NCBI RefSeq assembly: GCF_003130705.1
Contig: NZ_CP021354.1
Coordinates: forward strand, 2,294,001 to 2,358,000
DNA from: Rhodococcus oxybenzonivorans
GTDB taxonomy: Bacteria > Actinomycetota > Actinomycetes > Mycobacteriales > Mycobacteriaceae
Direction: 5' to 3'
Length of the DNA stretch: 64,000 nt
Position numbers and translations under genes: made by a program. This document shows, one piece after another, positions 55,343 to 63,795 of this stretch (position 1 is its first letter; each line of letters starts with the position of its first letter). The notes beneath the pieces are model-generated. The model saw only the letters and a list, made by a program, of their open reading frames with translations. It did not search any database and was not told the DNA's origin.

Positions 55343-56685
55343 CGCGTTCCTTCCCGTCCGCGAGTCACTGTGTCCAGTGCGCGGTCGACGATGTCGTAGG
55401 CGTGGCCGAGGTAGCCGGCCGGGTCGAGAAGCGCGCGGATCTCGTGCGCCTCGAGGTGTTCGAGAAGCGCGGGATCCTCGTCGAGGGGACGTCCCGTGCG
55501 GCAGGCGGCAGTCAAGAGGTCGCGCGCGTTGTGGGTGCGCGTGGACAGGGCGCCGGTGACCCGTTCGGCGAGCAGAAGTCCCCCGGTGAGGTCGAGGTTG
55601 CGGGCCATCGCGTCGGGATGCACCTCGAGGTCGCCGAGGCAGTCGGCGATGCGGGCGACGGCCCCGCCGGTGAGGCGCAGCAGGTCCGTGAGTGTTTCCC
55701 ATTCGGCGTGCCAAGCTCCCGCCGCCCGTTGCTGCTCATGGTCCATGGAGGCGAGGACAGTGGCGACGAGGCCGGGAACGCGTCGGGCGCCGGCACGGGC
55801 GGCGATGGCGGCCACCGGGTTGCGTTTGTGTGGCATGGCGGAGGAACCACCGGGCGTGCCCTCGCTGACCTCTCCGATTTCGGTGGCGGAGAGGAAGACG
55901 ATGTCGGTGGCGATCTTGGAGACCGCACCGGCCGCGGTTCCGAGGGCCGAGGCGAGGATCGCGATGCGTGTGCGGTCGGTGTGCCACGGGACGTCCTGAC
56001 GCGGCAGACCGAGTTCGTCGGCGAGGGCGTCCGCCACCTCGAGGCCGTGCGGATAGAGCGCCGCCGACGTTCCTGCCGCGCCGCCGAGCTGCACCGGCAG
56101 ATCAGTGAGCGCGTCGTCCAGGTTGCGGGAAGCTCTGTGCAGTGCGGTCATCCAGCCCGCGGCGAGAACGCCGAAGGTGGTGGGCAGTGCCTGCTGTCCG
56201 AGTGTGCGGCCGGCGATCGGCGTGGTGCGTTGCGCCCGCGCCAGCGCCTCGGCGCACACGAGCGCCTCATCCAGCAATGCCAGTACGTGAGCGCCCGCTC
56301 GGCGGGCGAGAAGCACGAGCGCAGTATCGAGGATGTCCTGACTCGTCGCACCTTTGTGGACATGACCTCCGGGGACGGCAGGATCGGCGGCCGCGAGTTC
56401 GGTACGCAAAAGTTTCACGAGCGGTATCACGGGATTGCCGCCCGCCGCCGCTGCCTCACCGAGGTCACCGACGTCGATGGTGCCCGCGGCAACCAACTGC
56501 CCGAACAACGACGAGATGGTGTCGGCGGACGTGGTGGGGATGACTCCGCATTTTCCCTCCGCCCTGGCCAAGGCAGCTTCCACCTCGACCATCGCGGTCA
56601 CCCATGCCTGGTCGGAGAGCAGCGTCGACAACTCCCCGGCGCCGAACGTCGGGTCGAACAATGCGCCTCGGATGGGCGAATTCAC
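55339..56685 (-). CDS. pcaB: 3-carboxy-cis,cis-muconate cycloisomerase
   Basis: A 448-residue fumarase/aspartase-superfamily enzyme that cyclises carboxymuconate to 4-carboxymuconolactone. Visible are the signature GSSAMPHKRNPV and the conserved segments HVHKGATSQDILDTA and RTLGQQALPTTFG. The GTG at 56685 has AAAGGA 6 bases upstream. It lies between pcaG and pcaL in one operon. Confidence 0.95.
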   Translation of the reverse strand: MNSPIRGALFDPTFGAGELSTLLSDQAWVTAMVEVEAALARAEGKCGVIPTTSADTISSLFGQLVAAGTIDVGDLGEAAAAGGNPVIPLVKLLRTELAAADPAVPGGHVHKGATSQDILDTALVLLARRAGAHVLALLDEALVCAEALARAQRTTPIAGRTLGQQALPTTFGVLAAGWMTALHRASRNLDDALTDLPVQLGGAAGTSAALYPHGLEVADALADELGLPRQDVPWHTDRTRIAILASALGTAAGAVSKIATDIVFLSATEIGEVSEGTPGGSSAMPHKRNPVAAIAARAGARRVPGLVATVLASMDHEQQRAAGAWHAEWETLTDLLRLTGGAVARIADCLGDLEVHPDAMARNLDLTGGLLLAERVTGALSTRTHNARDLLTAACRTGRPLDEDPALLEHLEAHEIRALLDPAGYLGHAYDIVDRALDTVTRGREGTR

Positions 56686-56707
56686 GCGAGATCCTTTCAC
56701 CGATCGG

Positions 56708-57349
56708 TTACAGGGCGAAGAACGGCGTTTCCCGTCCTTCCGCATTCTGCACGTGGATCGTCAGGTGGTACCCGCGATCGGTCTTCGCGGCGATCAACTT
56801 CGGACGGTCCGCTTCGGGAACGGCGGCGAGGACGGGGTCCGCTTCATGAGCCTCGGTGTCCTCGGGAAAGTAGAGACGGGTGTAGAGACGCTCGAGCATT
56901 CCGCGGGCGAAGAGACCGACGTTGATGTGGGGCGCCTCCGCAGTGCCGTTCTCCGCGGGGAGAGCGCCGGGCTTGACCGTGTGCACCACGATCGTGCCGG
57001 TGTCGTCGGCGAATACTCGTGCCAGACTCCGGAAACCGGCCGGAGTCGCCTCCGCCGCACCGCGGGGATCGGCGGGAGTGTCGAAGCGGCCTTCGGCATC
57101 GGCCTGCCAGGTCTCGATCATCGCGTCCACGATGGGCTGCCCGGCGCCGTCGAGCACCGTGAAGGAGACGTCGACGCGTCCCGGCGCATCCTCGGGAACA
57201 GTGGTGCCGCTGTTCTCCCAGCGGGGTAGCAGGCCGATGTGCACATACGGTCCCACCGTTTGGGAGGGGGTGACGCCGAAGGGCACTTCGTCCTGACTGC
57301 GCGCGAAGACGGGGTAGCGGGGTGCGTCGGGATTCTGGGTGTCGATCAT
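56708..57349 (-). CDS. pcaG: protocatechuate 3,4-dioxygenase alpha subunit
   Basis: A 213-residue intradiol dioxygenase alpha chain (TPSQTVGPYVHIGLLP, IETWQADAEGRF, HINVGLFARGMLERLYTRLYFP). It pairs with PcaH; the alpha chain helps form the substrate pocket but lacks the complete iron ligand set. The ATG overlaps the pcaH stop (ATGA). Confidence 0.96.
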   Translation of the reverse strand: MIDTQNPDAPRYPVFARSQDEVPFGVTPSQTVGPYVHIGLLPRWENSGTTVPEDAPGRVDVSFTVLDGAGQPIVDAMIETWQADAEGRFDTPADPRGAAEATPAGFRSLARVFADDTGTIVVHTVKPGALPAENGTAEAPHINVGLFARGMLERLYTRLYFPEDTEAHEADPVLAAVPEADRPKLIAAKTDRGYHLTIHVQNAEGRETPFFAL

Positions 57350-58068
57350 CAGTGGCCCCCTGTCTCGGTGGACGGCTCGAACGGGGTGGCGTCCCGGCCG
57401 CGCAGGACGATGTCGAATCTGAACCCGACCGCCCAGTTCTCGCGGGTGTGGTCGTAGTCGAACGTAGCGATCATCCGCTCGCGAGCGGCTTCGGGAACCG
57501 AGTTGTAGATCGGATCCTGGAAGAAGAACGGATCGTCCGGAAAGTACATCTGGGTGACCAGTCGCTGCGTGAACGCCTGACCGAACAGGGAGAAGTGGAT
57601 GTGCGCCGGCCGCCAGGCGTTGTGGTGATTGCCCCACGGGTAGGCGCCGGGCTTGACGGTGGTGAATTCGTAGTGGCCCTGCTTGTCCGTCAGGCAACGA
57701 GCCACACCGTTGAAGTGGGGATCGAGAGGTGCCGGCCAGGAGTCGTTCTTGTGGCGGTAGCGTCCGCCGGCGTTGGCCTGCCACACCTCGATGAGGGTGT
57801 CGGGGATCGGTTTGCCGGCGCTGTCGAGGACCCGCCCGTGGACGATGATGCGCTGTCCCTGCGCCTCGCCACCGTTGGCGTGAGTCATGTCGTTCTCGCC
57901 CTTGGCGACATCGCCGTCACCGAAGACCGGGCCCGTGATCTCGCCCAGACGCTGGGGAATCAGGATCAGGTCATTCTTGGGACTGCGTAACCGGGTCGTC
58001 TTGTACTCGGGGAAGAGCAACGGCGCATTGGCTTCGTGCCCAGCCCGGTGCGCTGGTAGGTGCAGCAT
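57349..58068 (-). CDS. pcaH: protocatechuate 3,4-dioxygenase beta subunit
   Basis: A 239-residue catalytic chain that binds Fe(III) and opens the ring of protocatechuate between the hydroxyls. Iron ligands are Tyr104, Tyr143, His156 and His158, with the same spacing as in the Pseudomonas enzyme (408/447/460/462). It is first in pcaHGBLRF; GAGGA lies upstream of the ATG. It receives protocatechuate from QsuB and other routes. Confidence 0.97.
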   Translation of the reverse strand: MLHLPAHRAGHEANAPLLFPEYKTTRLRSPKNDLILIPQRLGEITGPVFGDGDVAKGENDMTHANGGEAQGQRIIVHGRVLDSAGKPIPDTLIEVWQANAGGRYRHKNDSWPAPLDPHFNGVARCLTDKQGHYEFTTVKPGAYPWGNHHNAWRPAHIHFSLFGQAFTQRLVTQMYFPDDPFFFQDPIYNSVPEAARERMIATFDYDHTRENWAVGFRFDIVLRGRDATPFEPSTETGGH

Positions 58069-58177
58069 GAAATCCTCGCGTTCTCGATGTGAACAGTCGC
58101 CCGCTATACGTACATAGTAGGCGGGATCTGTGATGGGGCCAACAGCCGGGGCGGAATTTGTTCGCAATGTGGATGGG

Positions 58178-58194
58178 TGTTCACTGTGTGAACA
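58178..58194. promoter_or_regulatory. candidate PcaR operator in the pcaH-pcaI gap
   Basis: TGTTCAC-TGT-GTGAACA, a perfect 17-base palindrome. It overlaps TTCACT (58180-58185), which stands 17 bases before a -10-like TAGCCT (58203-58208) of pcaI. Further GTGAACA (58089-58095 region) and TTGTTCGC half sites occur nearby. Confidence 0.65.
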
Positions 58195-58215
58195 TTTTCG
58201 GGTAGCCTGGGTCAC

Positions 58216-58965
58216 ATGGTCAACAAAGTCTTCCCAACAGCGGCCGAGGCCGTTGCCGATGTCCCCGACGGTGCGTCCCTTGCCGTGGGCGGCTTCGGCC
58301 TCGTCGGCATCCCCTCGGTGCTGATCGACGCCCTCCTCGCGCAGGGTGCGACCGACCTCGAGACCGTCAGTAACAACTGCGGCACCGATGGTTTCGGTCT
58401 CGGGCTCCTGCTCGAGCAGCACCGCATCCGCCGCACGATCAGCTCGTACGTGGGCGCCAACAAGGAATTCGCGCGCCAATACCTGAGCGGCGAACTCGAG
58501 GTGGAACTCACTCCCCAAGGCACGTTGGCGGAGCGCATGCGCGCCGGGGGAGCGGGCATTCCCGCCTTCTACACCCCGGCGGGGGTGGGAACGCAGGTCG
58601 CGGAGGGCGGACTGCCGATCCGTTACGACGGCCAGGGCGGTATCGCCGTGGCAAGCAAGCCGAAGGAAACGCGTGAATTCGACGGCGAGGCCTACGTCCT
58701 CGAACGGGCCATCCGCACCGACTTCGCGCTGGTCCACGCCTGGAAGGGCGACCGACTCGGCAATCTCGTCTACCGCGAGACGGCCCGCAACTTCAACCCC
58801 GATGCCGCGGGCGCGGGTCGCATCACCATCGCGCAGGTCGAGTACCTGGTCGAACCCGGTGAGATCGATCCGGCCGAAGTCCACACACCCGGCATTTTCG
58901 TTCAGCGTGTGGTCGAGGTCGGCAAGCAGGAAACGGGAATCGAGAACAGGACGGTGCGGGCATGA
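58216..58965 (+). CDS. pcaI: 3-oxoadipate CoA-transferase alpha subunit
   Basis: A 249-residue family I CoA-transferase alpha chain ([33 protein letters not shown], and [32 protein letters not shown]). With PcaJ it transfers CoA from succinyl-CoA to 3-oxoadipate, giving the PcaF substrate. TAGCCT lies 7 bases before the ATG and there is no ribosome binding site, so the mRNA is probably leaderless. Divergent from pcaH. Confidence 0.96.
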   Translation: MVNKVFPTAAEAVADVPDGASLAVGGFGLVGIPSVLIDALLAQGATDLETVSNNCGTDGFGLGLLLEQHRIRRTISSYVGANKEFARQYLSGELEVELTPQGTLAERMRAGGAGIPAFYTPAGVGTQVAEGGLPIRYDGQGGIAVASKPKETREFDGEAYVLERAIRTDFALVHAWKGDRLGNLVYRETARNFNPDAAGAGRITIAQVEYLVEPGEIDPAEVHTPGIFVQRVVEVGKQETGIENRTVRA

Positions 58966-59603
58966 GTTGGACGCGGAACGAGATGGCAGCACGAGTCGCC
59001 GCAGAACTCGAAGACGGACAGTATGTGAATCTCGGCATCGGGATGCCTACATTGATCCCCGGCCACATCCCGGCCGGCAAGGACGTCATCTTGCATTCGG
59101 AGAACGGGATCCTCGGCGTCGGGCCGTACCCCACCGACGACGAGGTAGACCCCGAACTGATCAATGCGGGCAAGGAAACCATCACGGTGGCACCCGGTGG
59201 GGCGTTCTTCTCGTCCTCCGATTCGTTCGCGATGATCCGCGGCGGCAGCGTGGACGTGGCCGTTCTCGGCGCCATGCAGGTCAGCAGCCACGGCGACCTC
59301 TCCAACTGGATGGTTCCCGGGGCAATGGTCAAGGGGATGGGCGGCGCCATGGACCTTGTTCACGGTGCAGGCAAGGTCATCGTGATGATGGATCATCTCA
59401 CCAAGAAGGGTGAGCACAAGATTCTCGAGGAGTGCACGCTGCCGTACACAGGCAAGCGGTGCGTACAGAAGATCGTCACCGACCTTGCCGTCATCGACGT
59501 GACGGCGAACGGTCTGCGCCTCGTCGAGACCGCGCCCGGCCACAGCATCGAAGAAGTCCAGGCGGCAACGGGCGCCACGCTGCTGGTCGACGCCACCGTG
59601 TAG
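58962..59603 (+). CDS. pcaJ: 3-oxoadipate CoA-transferase beta subunit
   Basis: A 213-residue beta chain; the catalytic Glu lies in the SENG motif (about residue 47) and [15 protein letters not shown] is typical. Its ATG overlaps the pcaI stop (ATGA). The end of the gene is followed by an 18-base tandem copy of its last bases that contains a second stop codon. Confidence 0.96.
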   Translation: MSWTRNEMAARVAAELEDGQYVNLGIGMPTLIPGHIPAGKDVILHSENGILGVGPYPTDDEVDPELINAGKETITVAPGGAFFSSSDSFAMIRGGSVDVAVLGAMQVSSHGDLSNWMVPGAMVKGMGGAMDLVHGAGKVIVMMDHLTKKGEHKILEECTLPYTGKRCVQKIVTDLAVIDVTANGLRLVETAPGHSIEEVQAATGATLLVDATV

Positions 59604-59635
59604 TCCGAGACTTCCGTGTAATCCGAGACTTCGGA
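59598..59635 (+). repeat. 18-bp tandem duplication and small hairpin at the pcaJ end
   Basis: GTGTARTCCGAGACTTCS twice in a row (59598-59615, 59616-59633), the first holding the pcaJ stop TAG and the second TAA in frame. TCCGA-GACT-TCGGA (59622-59635) may act as a weak terminator. Confidence 0.65.
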
Positions 59636-59678
59636 GGGCGCGCGGATCGTCGTCGGCTCCTTCGTCAGCCGATGGGTG

Positions 59679-60293
59679 TCACAGCGGGAGGCCCGCGACT
59701 CGTCCTGCGGGCACTGTCCGGCCGCACATCACGAGGGCGAGGTCTTCACCCGAGCCGAGGAGTTCGGTACCCGACCCGAATGCCCAGTCCATGTCAGTGG
59801 CCACCAGCCGCCGGCCCTCGATGTCGATGCCGAAGCGAGCGTGTCCGCCGCCGTGCGTGAGATCGTCCAGCACGGCCCGGATGGTCTCGTCGGGTACCCG
59901 GCGGGTGCATCCGAGCGGCACGGTGGCATCGAGGCCATGGATTACCACGTGGTTGAGGGCGCCGTGATAACCGCCGCCCGGCGGTGTCCAGTGCTGCATC
60001 ACCTCGGAACGCAGGTTGTCCACGAGCTCGGTTACCGGGAGGCGGGCATCCTCCCGGGCGATCTGGTTGGACAGCCGGGTGAAGTCGAATTGGCAGTCCT
60101 GCAACTTGGCCATGAACTCGTCGCCTGAATAGCGCGCCGCCATGGTCAGATGGGCAATCACTTCGCGCACCCTCCACCCTTCGCAGAGCGATGGCGTGTC
60201 CCACCGTGCGTCGGAGAGTGTCTCGAGTTGATCGGCGAGTGCCGAGAATTCTGCAGCGACCGCGGGTTGGAGATGCGCGTCGTCATCAGTCAT
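59679..60293 (-). CDS. mycothiol-dependent maleylpyruvate isomerase-like (DinB superfamily) protein
   Basis: A 204-residue helical protein: an N-terminal mycothiol-binding-type domain (LADQLETLSDARWDTPSLCEGWRVREVIAHLTMAARYS) with the metal His pattern (HLTM...HVVIHGLD) as in actinobacterial MDMPI proteins, and a C-terminal small domain. The exact substrate is unknown; many members are detoxifying thiol transferases. The ATG at 60293 has GAAGG 7 bases upstream. Confidence 0.85.
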   Translation of the reverse strand: MTDDDAHLQPAVAAEFSALADQLETLSDARWDTPSLCEGWRVREVIAHLTMAARYSGDEFMAKLQDCQFDFTRLSNQIAREDARLPVTELVDNLRSEVMQHWTPPGGGYHGALNHVVIHGLDATVPLGCTRRVPDETIRAVLDDLTHGGGHARFGIDIEGRRLVATDMDWAFGSGTELLGSGEDLALVMCGRTVPAGRVAGLPL

Positions 60294-60445
60294 CGCAGAC
60301 CTTCCCGCCTCCACGTGTTCGGCGACTCCCCGCCGTGTACACCCACCGTAGACCCGGCTGCACGGAGGTTGGGCTTAATCGGGCCTGCATGGTCAGTGTG
60401 TGCCGGCGTTCCCCGTTACCGTCCTCGTGCGGTCATGATGGGGCG

Positions 60446-60814
60446 GTGACTGCAGACCCTCCTGCTCGAGCCGTGCGCCGGCGGTTTCCGTTCCGCGCGG
60501 CCGCGACGCTTCTCCTCGCCGCATTCCTGATGTGGATCAGTGCCGCCTGGTATTTCGGTTCACTCGACTACCCGCTGGACGATTCCAACGGTGCATTCGT
60601 CGAGTGTGGATCGCCGTTTTCACCCACACCTCGGGAAAGCCTCGCAGTCACTCCGGAGGGTCGACAGGCTGTGTCAGAGGAGGAGCTGTACCGGTTGTGT
60701 GCGGCTGCACTGGACGGCACGGCGCGCATCTCGCTGGTAACCGCCGTGTTCGCGGTGGGTGTCGCTCTTCTCGGCGCACGGTTGCTCCGGAACTTCGTGC
60801 AGGGCACGAACTGA
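60446..60814 (+). CDS. small two-helix membrane protein, unknown
   Basis: A 122-residue protein with basic N-terminus, a first membrane helix (AATLLLAAFLMWISAAWYF), an outer loop with two Cys (VECGSPF, LYRLCAAAL) and a second helix (LVTAVFAVGVALLGARLL). The topology suggests a periplasmic disulfide loop. I do not recognise a family. The GTG start is the best supported; the upstream frame overlaps the divergent gene region. Confidence 0.72.
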   Translation: MTADPPARAVRRRFPFRAAATLLLAAFLMWISAAWYFGSLDYPLDDSNGAFVECGSPFSPTPRESLAVTPEGRQAVSEEELYRLCAAALDGTARISLVTAVFAVGVALLGARLLRNFVQGTN

Positions 60815-60852
60815 CCGGACGCCGTCCTCCCTCCGGCGATAGTGTGGATGGC

Positions 60853-61545
60853 ATGGTCCTGCTCGTACCTCACCGTTTTCGCGGGCCCACGGCGTCGGGC
60901 AACGGCGGGTACGTCGCTGGACTTCTTGCCGCGACGCTGAATCACGACGACGCCCCGGCGGCTCCGGTGACCGTGACCCTGCGCAAACCCCCACCGCTGG
61001 AAGTTCCACTGAAGGTGGTGAGAAGCGGAGGGCACTCCAGCGCCCAGGACCGGGACGGCACGACCATCGCCGACGCCGAGTCGGCCACTGTCAACGAGCT
61101 ACCACAGGTCGCGGCAGTGGGCCTCGACGTTGCTCGTGCCGCGTCCGAGAACTATCCCGGCCGAGACCGTCATCCGTTCCCGCAATGTTTCGTGTGCGGC
61201 CCCGACCGCGCAACCGGTGATGGAATGCGCCTGTTCCCCGGCCGGATCGCGGACGGCAGCACCGCGTGCGTGTGGTGTGTCGACCCCGACCTCGCGGGGC
61301 AGGCGGCTTTCGTGTGGGCGGCGCTCGATTGCCCCGGCGGCTGGGCCGCACCGATCGAAGATCGCCCCATGGTGCTGGGCAGGATCACCGCTCGGATATC
61401 GGCGCTGCCCGAGCCTGGCGAGAACTGCGTGATCACGGGCCGACTGATCGGCTCCGAAGGGCGCAAGGTATGGACTGCGACGACGGCCTACGGAGCCGAC
61501 GAGCGTGAACTCGGTCGTGCCTCCGCTACGTGGATTACCCTGTGA
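60853..61545 (+). CDS. hypothetical protein, possibly hotdog/thioesterase-like
   Basis: A 230-residue soluble protein with one CxxC motif (FPQCFVCGPDRATGDGMRLFPG) and a C-terminal half (WAALDCPGGWAAPIEDRPMVLGRITARI...CVITGRLIGSEGRKVWTATTAYG) that reads like a hotdog-fold strand order. The assignment to that fold is tentative. TAGTGT (60840-60845) stands 7 bases before the ATG, suggesting a leaderless mRNA. Confidence 0.75.
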   Translation: MVLLVPHRFRGPTASGNGGYVAGLLAATLNHDDAPAAPVTVTLRKPPPLEVPLKVVRSGGHSSAQDRDGTTIADAESATVNELPQVAAVGLDVARAASENYPGRDRHPFPQCFVCGPDRATGDGMRLFPGRIADGSTACVWCVDPDLAGQAAFVWAALDCPGGWAAPIEDRPMVLGRITARISALPEPGENCVITGRLIGSEGRKVWTATTAYGADERELGRASATWITL

Positions 61546-61614
61546 GTTGGCCGCTCCCGCTGCATCGAGGGGGACCTGGAAAAAAGTAGGATTCGAACGG
61601 CAGCGGCGGCGACC

Positions 61615-63630
61615 TCAGTCGGCGATCGCCTGTGCCAATTCCGCGACCTCCTGGATGACCGGTTCAGGCACACGGACCGTACCGGGGGTGTAGGTGACCG
61701 ATCGCAGTCTGCCGGTGAAGCGGAAAGTCCCGCGGCGCTCTCGAAGCTCCCACACCACCGGTCCGCGGGCGTCGACGCCCACCGAGATCCCGGTCCAGGG
61801 CGCCATGCCGACCAGCTGGAACTGGTCGTCGAGGGTGGCCACGTCCCTCGTGACCCCGGCCGAGTCGGTGAGGGCGACGGTGAAGTTCCACCGGACGGAT
61901 TCGGTGGCCTCCGCCCGCACCTGCACACCCACCACACCCGCGCCGAGGGGTGCGGAGGTGTGCGCAACCCGGCCGTAGCTGTTGACGGCGAACAGAATTC
62001 GACCGTCTTCGACGTAGAGCACGTATCCGCCGTGCGGGTCGCCGTGGGCCACGAGCACGCCTTCGTCGTCCCCGGTGATCTCGTGTGTGGCGACGTCAAT
62101 GGTGAAGTCGCGGTACTGGTCAGCACACTGGACCGATAGCGTTCCAGCGTCGGCGTGCCCGCGAGGATCTTCACCGGCTCTGCCAGCCGACGCTCGTCGG
62201 GGCGCCGCTGCACAGCTTTGCGGTCGTTCAGAATTGGGAACACCGTGTTGTGCCAGGCCGCCCGGTCCCAGGCCTCGGCGAGTTCGCGCACCTTCTCGGG
62301 AAACAGATGTGCGACATCGGTGGTCTCGGCCGGGTCGGACTCGACGTCGAACAGCTGCCACTGCGGATCGTCGACCCGGGTCGGATCCGTGTGCAGCGAC
62401 AGTAATTTCCAGCCGTCCCGGTAGAACCCGCGGTGACCGCCGAACTCGGCGTACTGCTCCGTGTGGGGTGTGGGCTGCGCAGCGTCCCGCAGGATGTCGG
62501 CGATGCTGACGCCGTCAGGCTCTTGGGCGAGAAGTCCGTTCCGGTGGCTCGGAGTCACGAGTCCGGCGAGATTCAGGAGGGTCGGGGTGATGTCGGTGAC
62601 GTACGAGTAGTGCCTGCGCAGCCCGCTGTCACCGGCAGCACGCCGGAGCCCGGCCGGCCAGGACAGCAGAAACGGCACCCGCACACCACCGGCGAACGTC
62701 TGACCCTTGTAGAACCGGAACGGGGTATTCGACGCCTGCCCCCAGCCGCGCGGGTAGTGGACGCCGATCTTCTCCGAGCCGATCAGTTCCTCGTCGTGCG
62801 GAACGTCACGCACCCAGTCGTCGGGGACGGGTCCGTGCACGAATTGACTGAAGTATGAGCGTGTTCCCACCGCGCCGCCCTCGCCGGTGCCCCCGTTGTC
62901 GGACGTGAACACGATGATCGTGTTGTCGGTCTCGCCGAGTACGTCGAGGGTGTCGAGAACCCGGCCCACGCTCTGGTCGATGCTATCGACCATCGCGGCG
63001 TAGACCTCCTGGTACCGCGCGAACCGCAGCTGCTCTTCTTCGGTGAGCTCGTCCCACGGCGGCGCGTCGTAGCCGGGTTCGGTGTTGCGTTCGGCCATCT
63101 GGGTGCCTGGCGGGAAGAACCCAGCCTCGACCTGTGCGTCGAAGCGGCGGCGTCGCACAGCGTCCCAGCCCTCGGTGTAGTGGCCACGGTACTTGGCCCG
63201 GTCTTCGGGCTTGGCCTGGTGCGGTCCGTGCATCGCGATGTGCGAGAAGTACAGGAAGAACGGCTTGTCGGCGTCGTGGGCGCGCAGGCTCTTGATGCGC
63301 GAAATGGCCTTATCCGTGATGTCATCGGTGACGTAGTAGTCCGGCGGATACTCCTCGACGTCGACCACGGAGTTGTCGGAAATCAGCTCGCTCGGGTAGT
63401 AGAACGAATTCAGTCCCTCGAGCGAGCCGTAGTAGCTGTCGAATCCACGCTGCAGTGGCCAGGAGTCGCGGGTGCGACCCGGCGCGAGGTTGGTGTCGCG
63501 CGCGAGATGCCACTTACCGACCGCGTGGGTGGCATAGCCGTTCTCGCGCAGAATCTCGGCGAGGCTGAGTGCGTACTTCCCGGACAACCCGAGAAGACGG
63601 TACGGGTGCCGATCCCGCCCATCAGTATTT
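61615..63630 (-). pseudogene. arylsulfatase pseudogene (5' truncated and frameshifted)
   Basis: The encoded protein follows arylsulfatases from GKYALSLAEILRENGYATHAVGKWHLA through IIVFTSDNGGTGEGG, GVRVPFLLSWPAGLR and YVTDITPTLLNLAG. Two lesions are visible. The N-terminal region that should carry the formylglycine motif C-x-P-x-R and first metal ligands is absent. Near 62114-62123 the frame shifts by one base, between ERYRSSVL and YRDFTIDVATHEITGDDEGVLVAHGD, which continues to the stop at 61615. The product could not be an active sulfatase. The 5' boundary of homology, about 63.6 kb, is approximate. Confidence 0.8.
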
Positions 63631-63691
63631 GGAATCAAGTGGATTTCAAGCCCGCCGGACTGGCTGCCCCGTGTCGGCCTCGCCCAGGGGT

Positions 63692-63732
63692 CGTACCAGC
63701 GGTACGTTCGTTCGATCTGACGCAACGAACGT
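63692..63732. promoter_or_regulatory. nested palindromes upstream of the ABC transporter gene
   Basis: CGTACC-AGC-GGTACG (63692-63706) overlaps ACGTTCGTT-11-AACGAACGT (63704-63732), and a further CGTTCGT half lies at 63735-63741. This looks like a multi-site operator. A direct repeat CAGGGGTCGGCGG occurs twice just downstream. Confidence 0.55.
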
Positions 63733-63795
63733 CCCGTTCGTGCGGAGTGCAGGGGTCGGCGGAGTACAGGGGTCGGCGGGGCAGCAGGGGGATCT

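Noticed and set aside
55343..55714. N-terminal extension of pcaL inside pcaB
   Set aside because: Low-complexity Arg/Pro-rich translation in another frame of pcaB. The ATG at 55342 overlaps the pcaB stop and begins the conserved domain.
61586..61603. Sequence resembling a tRNA T-arm 3' end (GTTCGAATCC on the minus strand) beside the sulfatase remnant, as a possible attachment site
   Set aside because: Only about 15 bases match, no second copy in the window, and no integrase or phage gene nearby.
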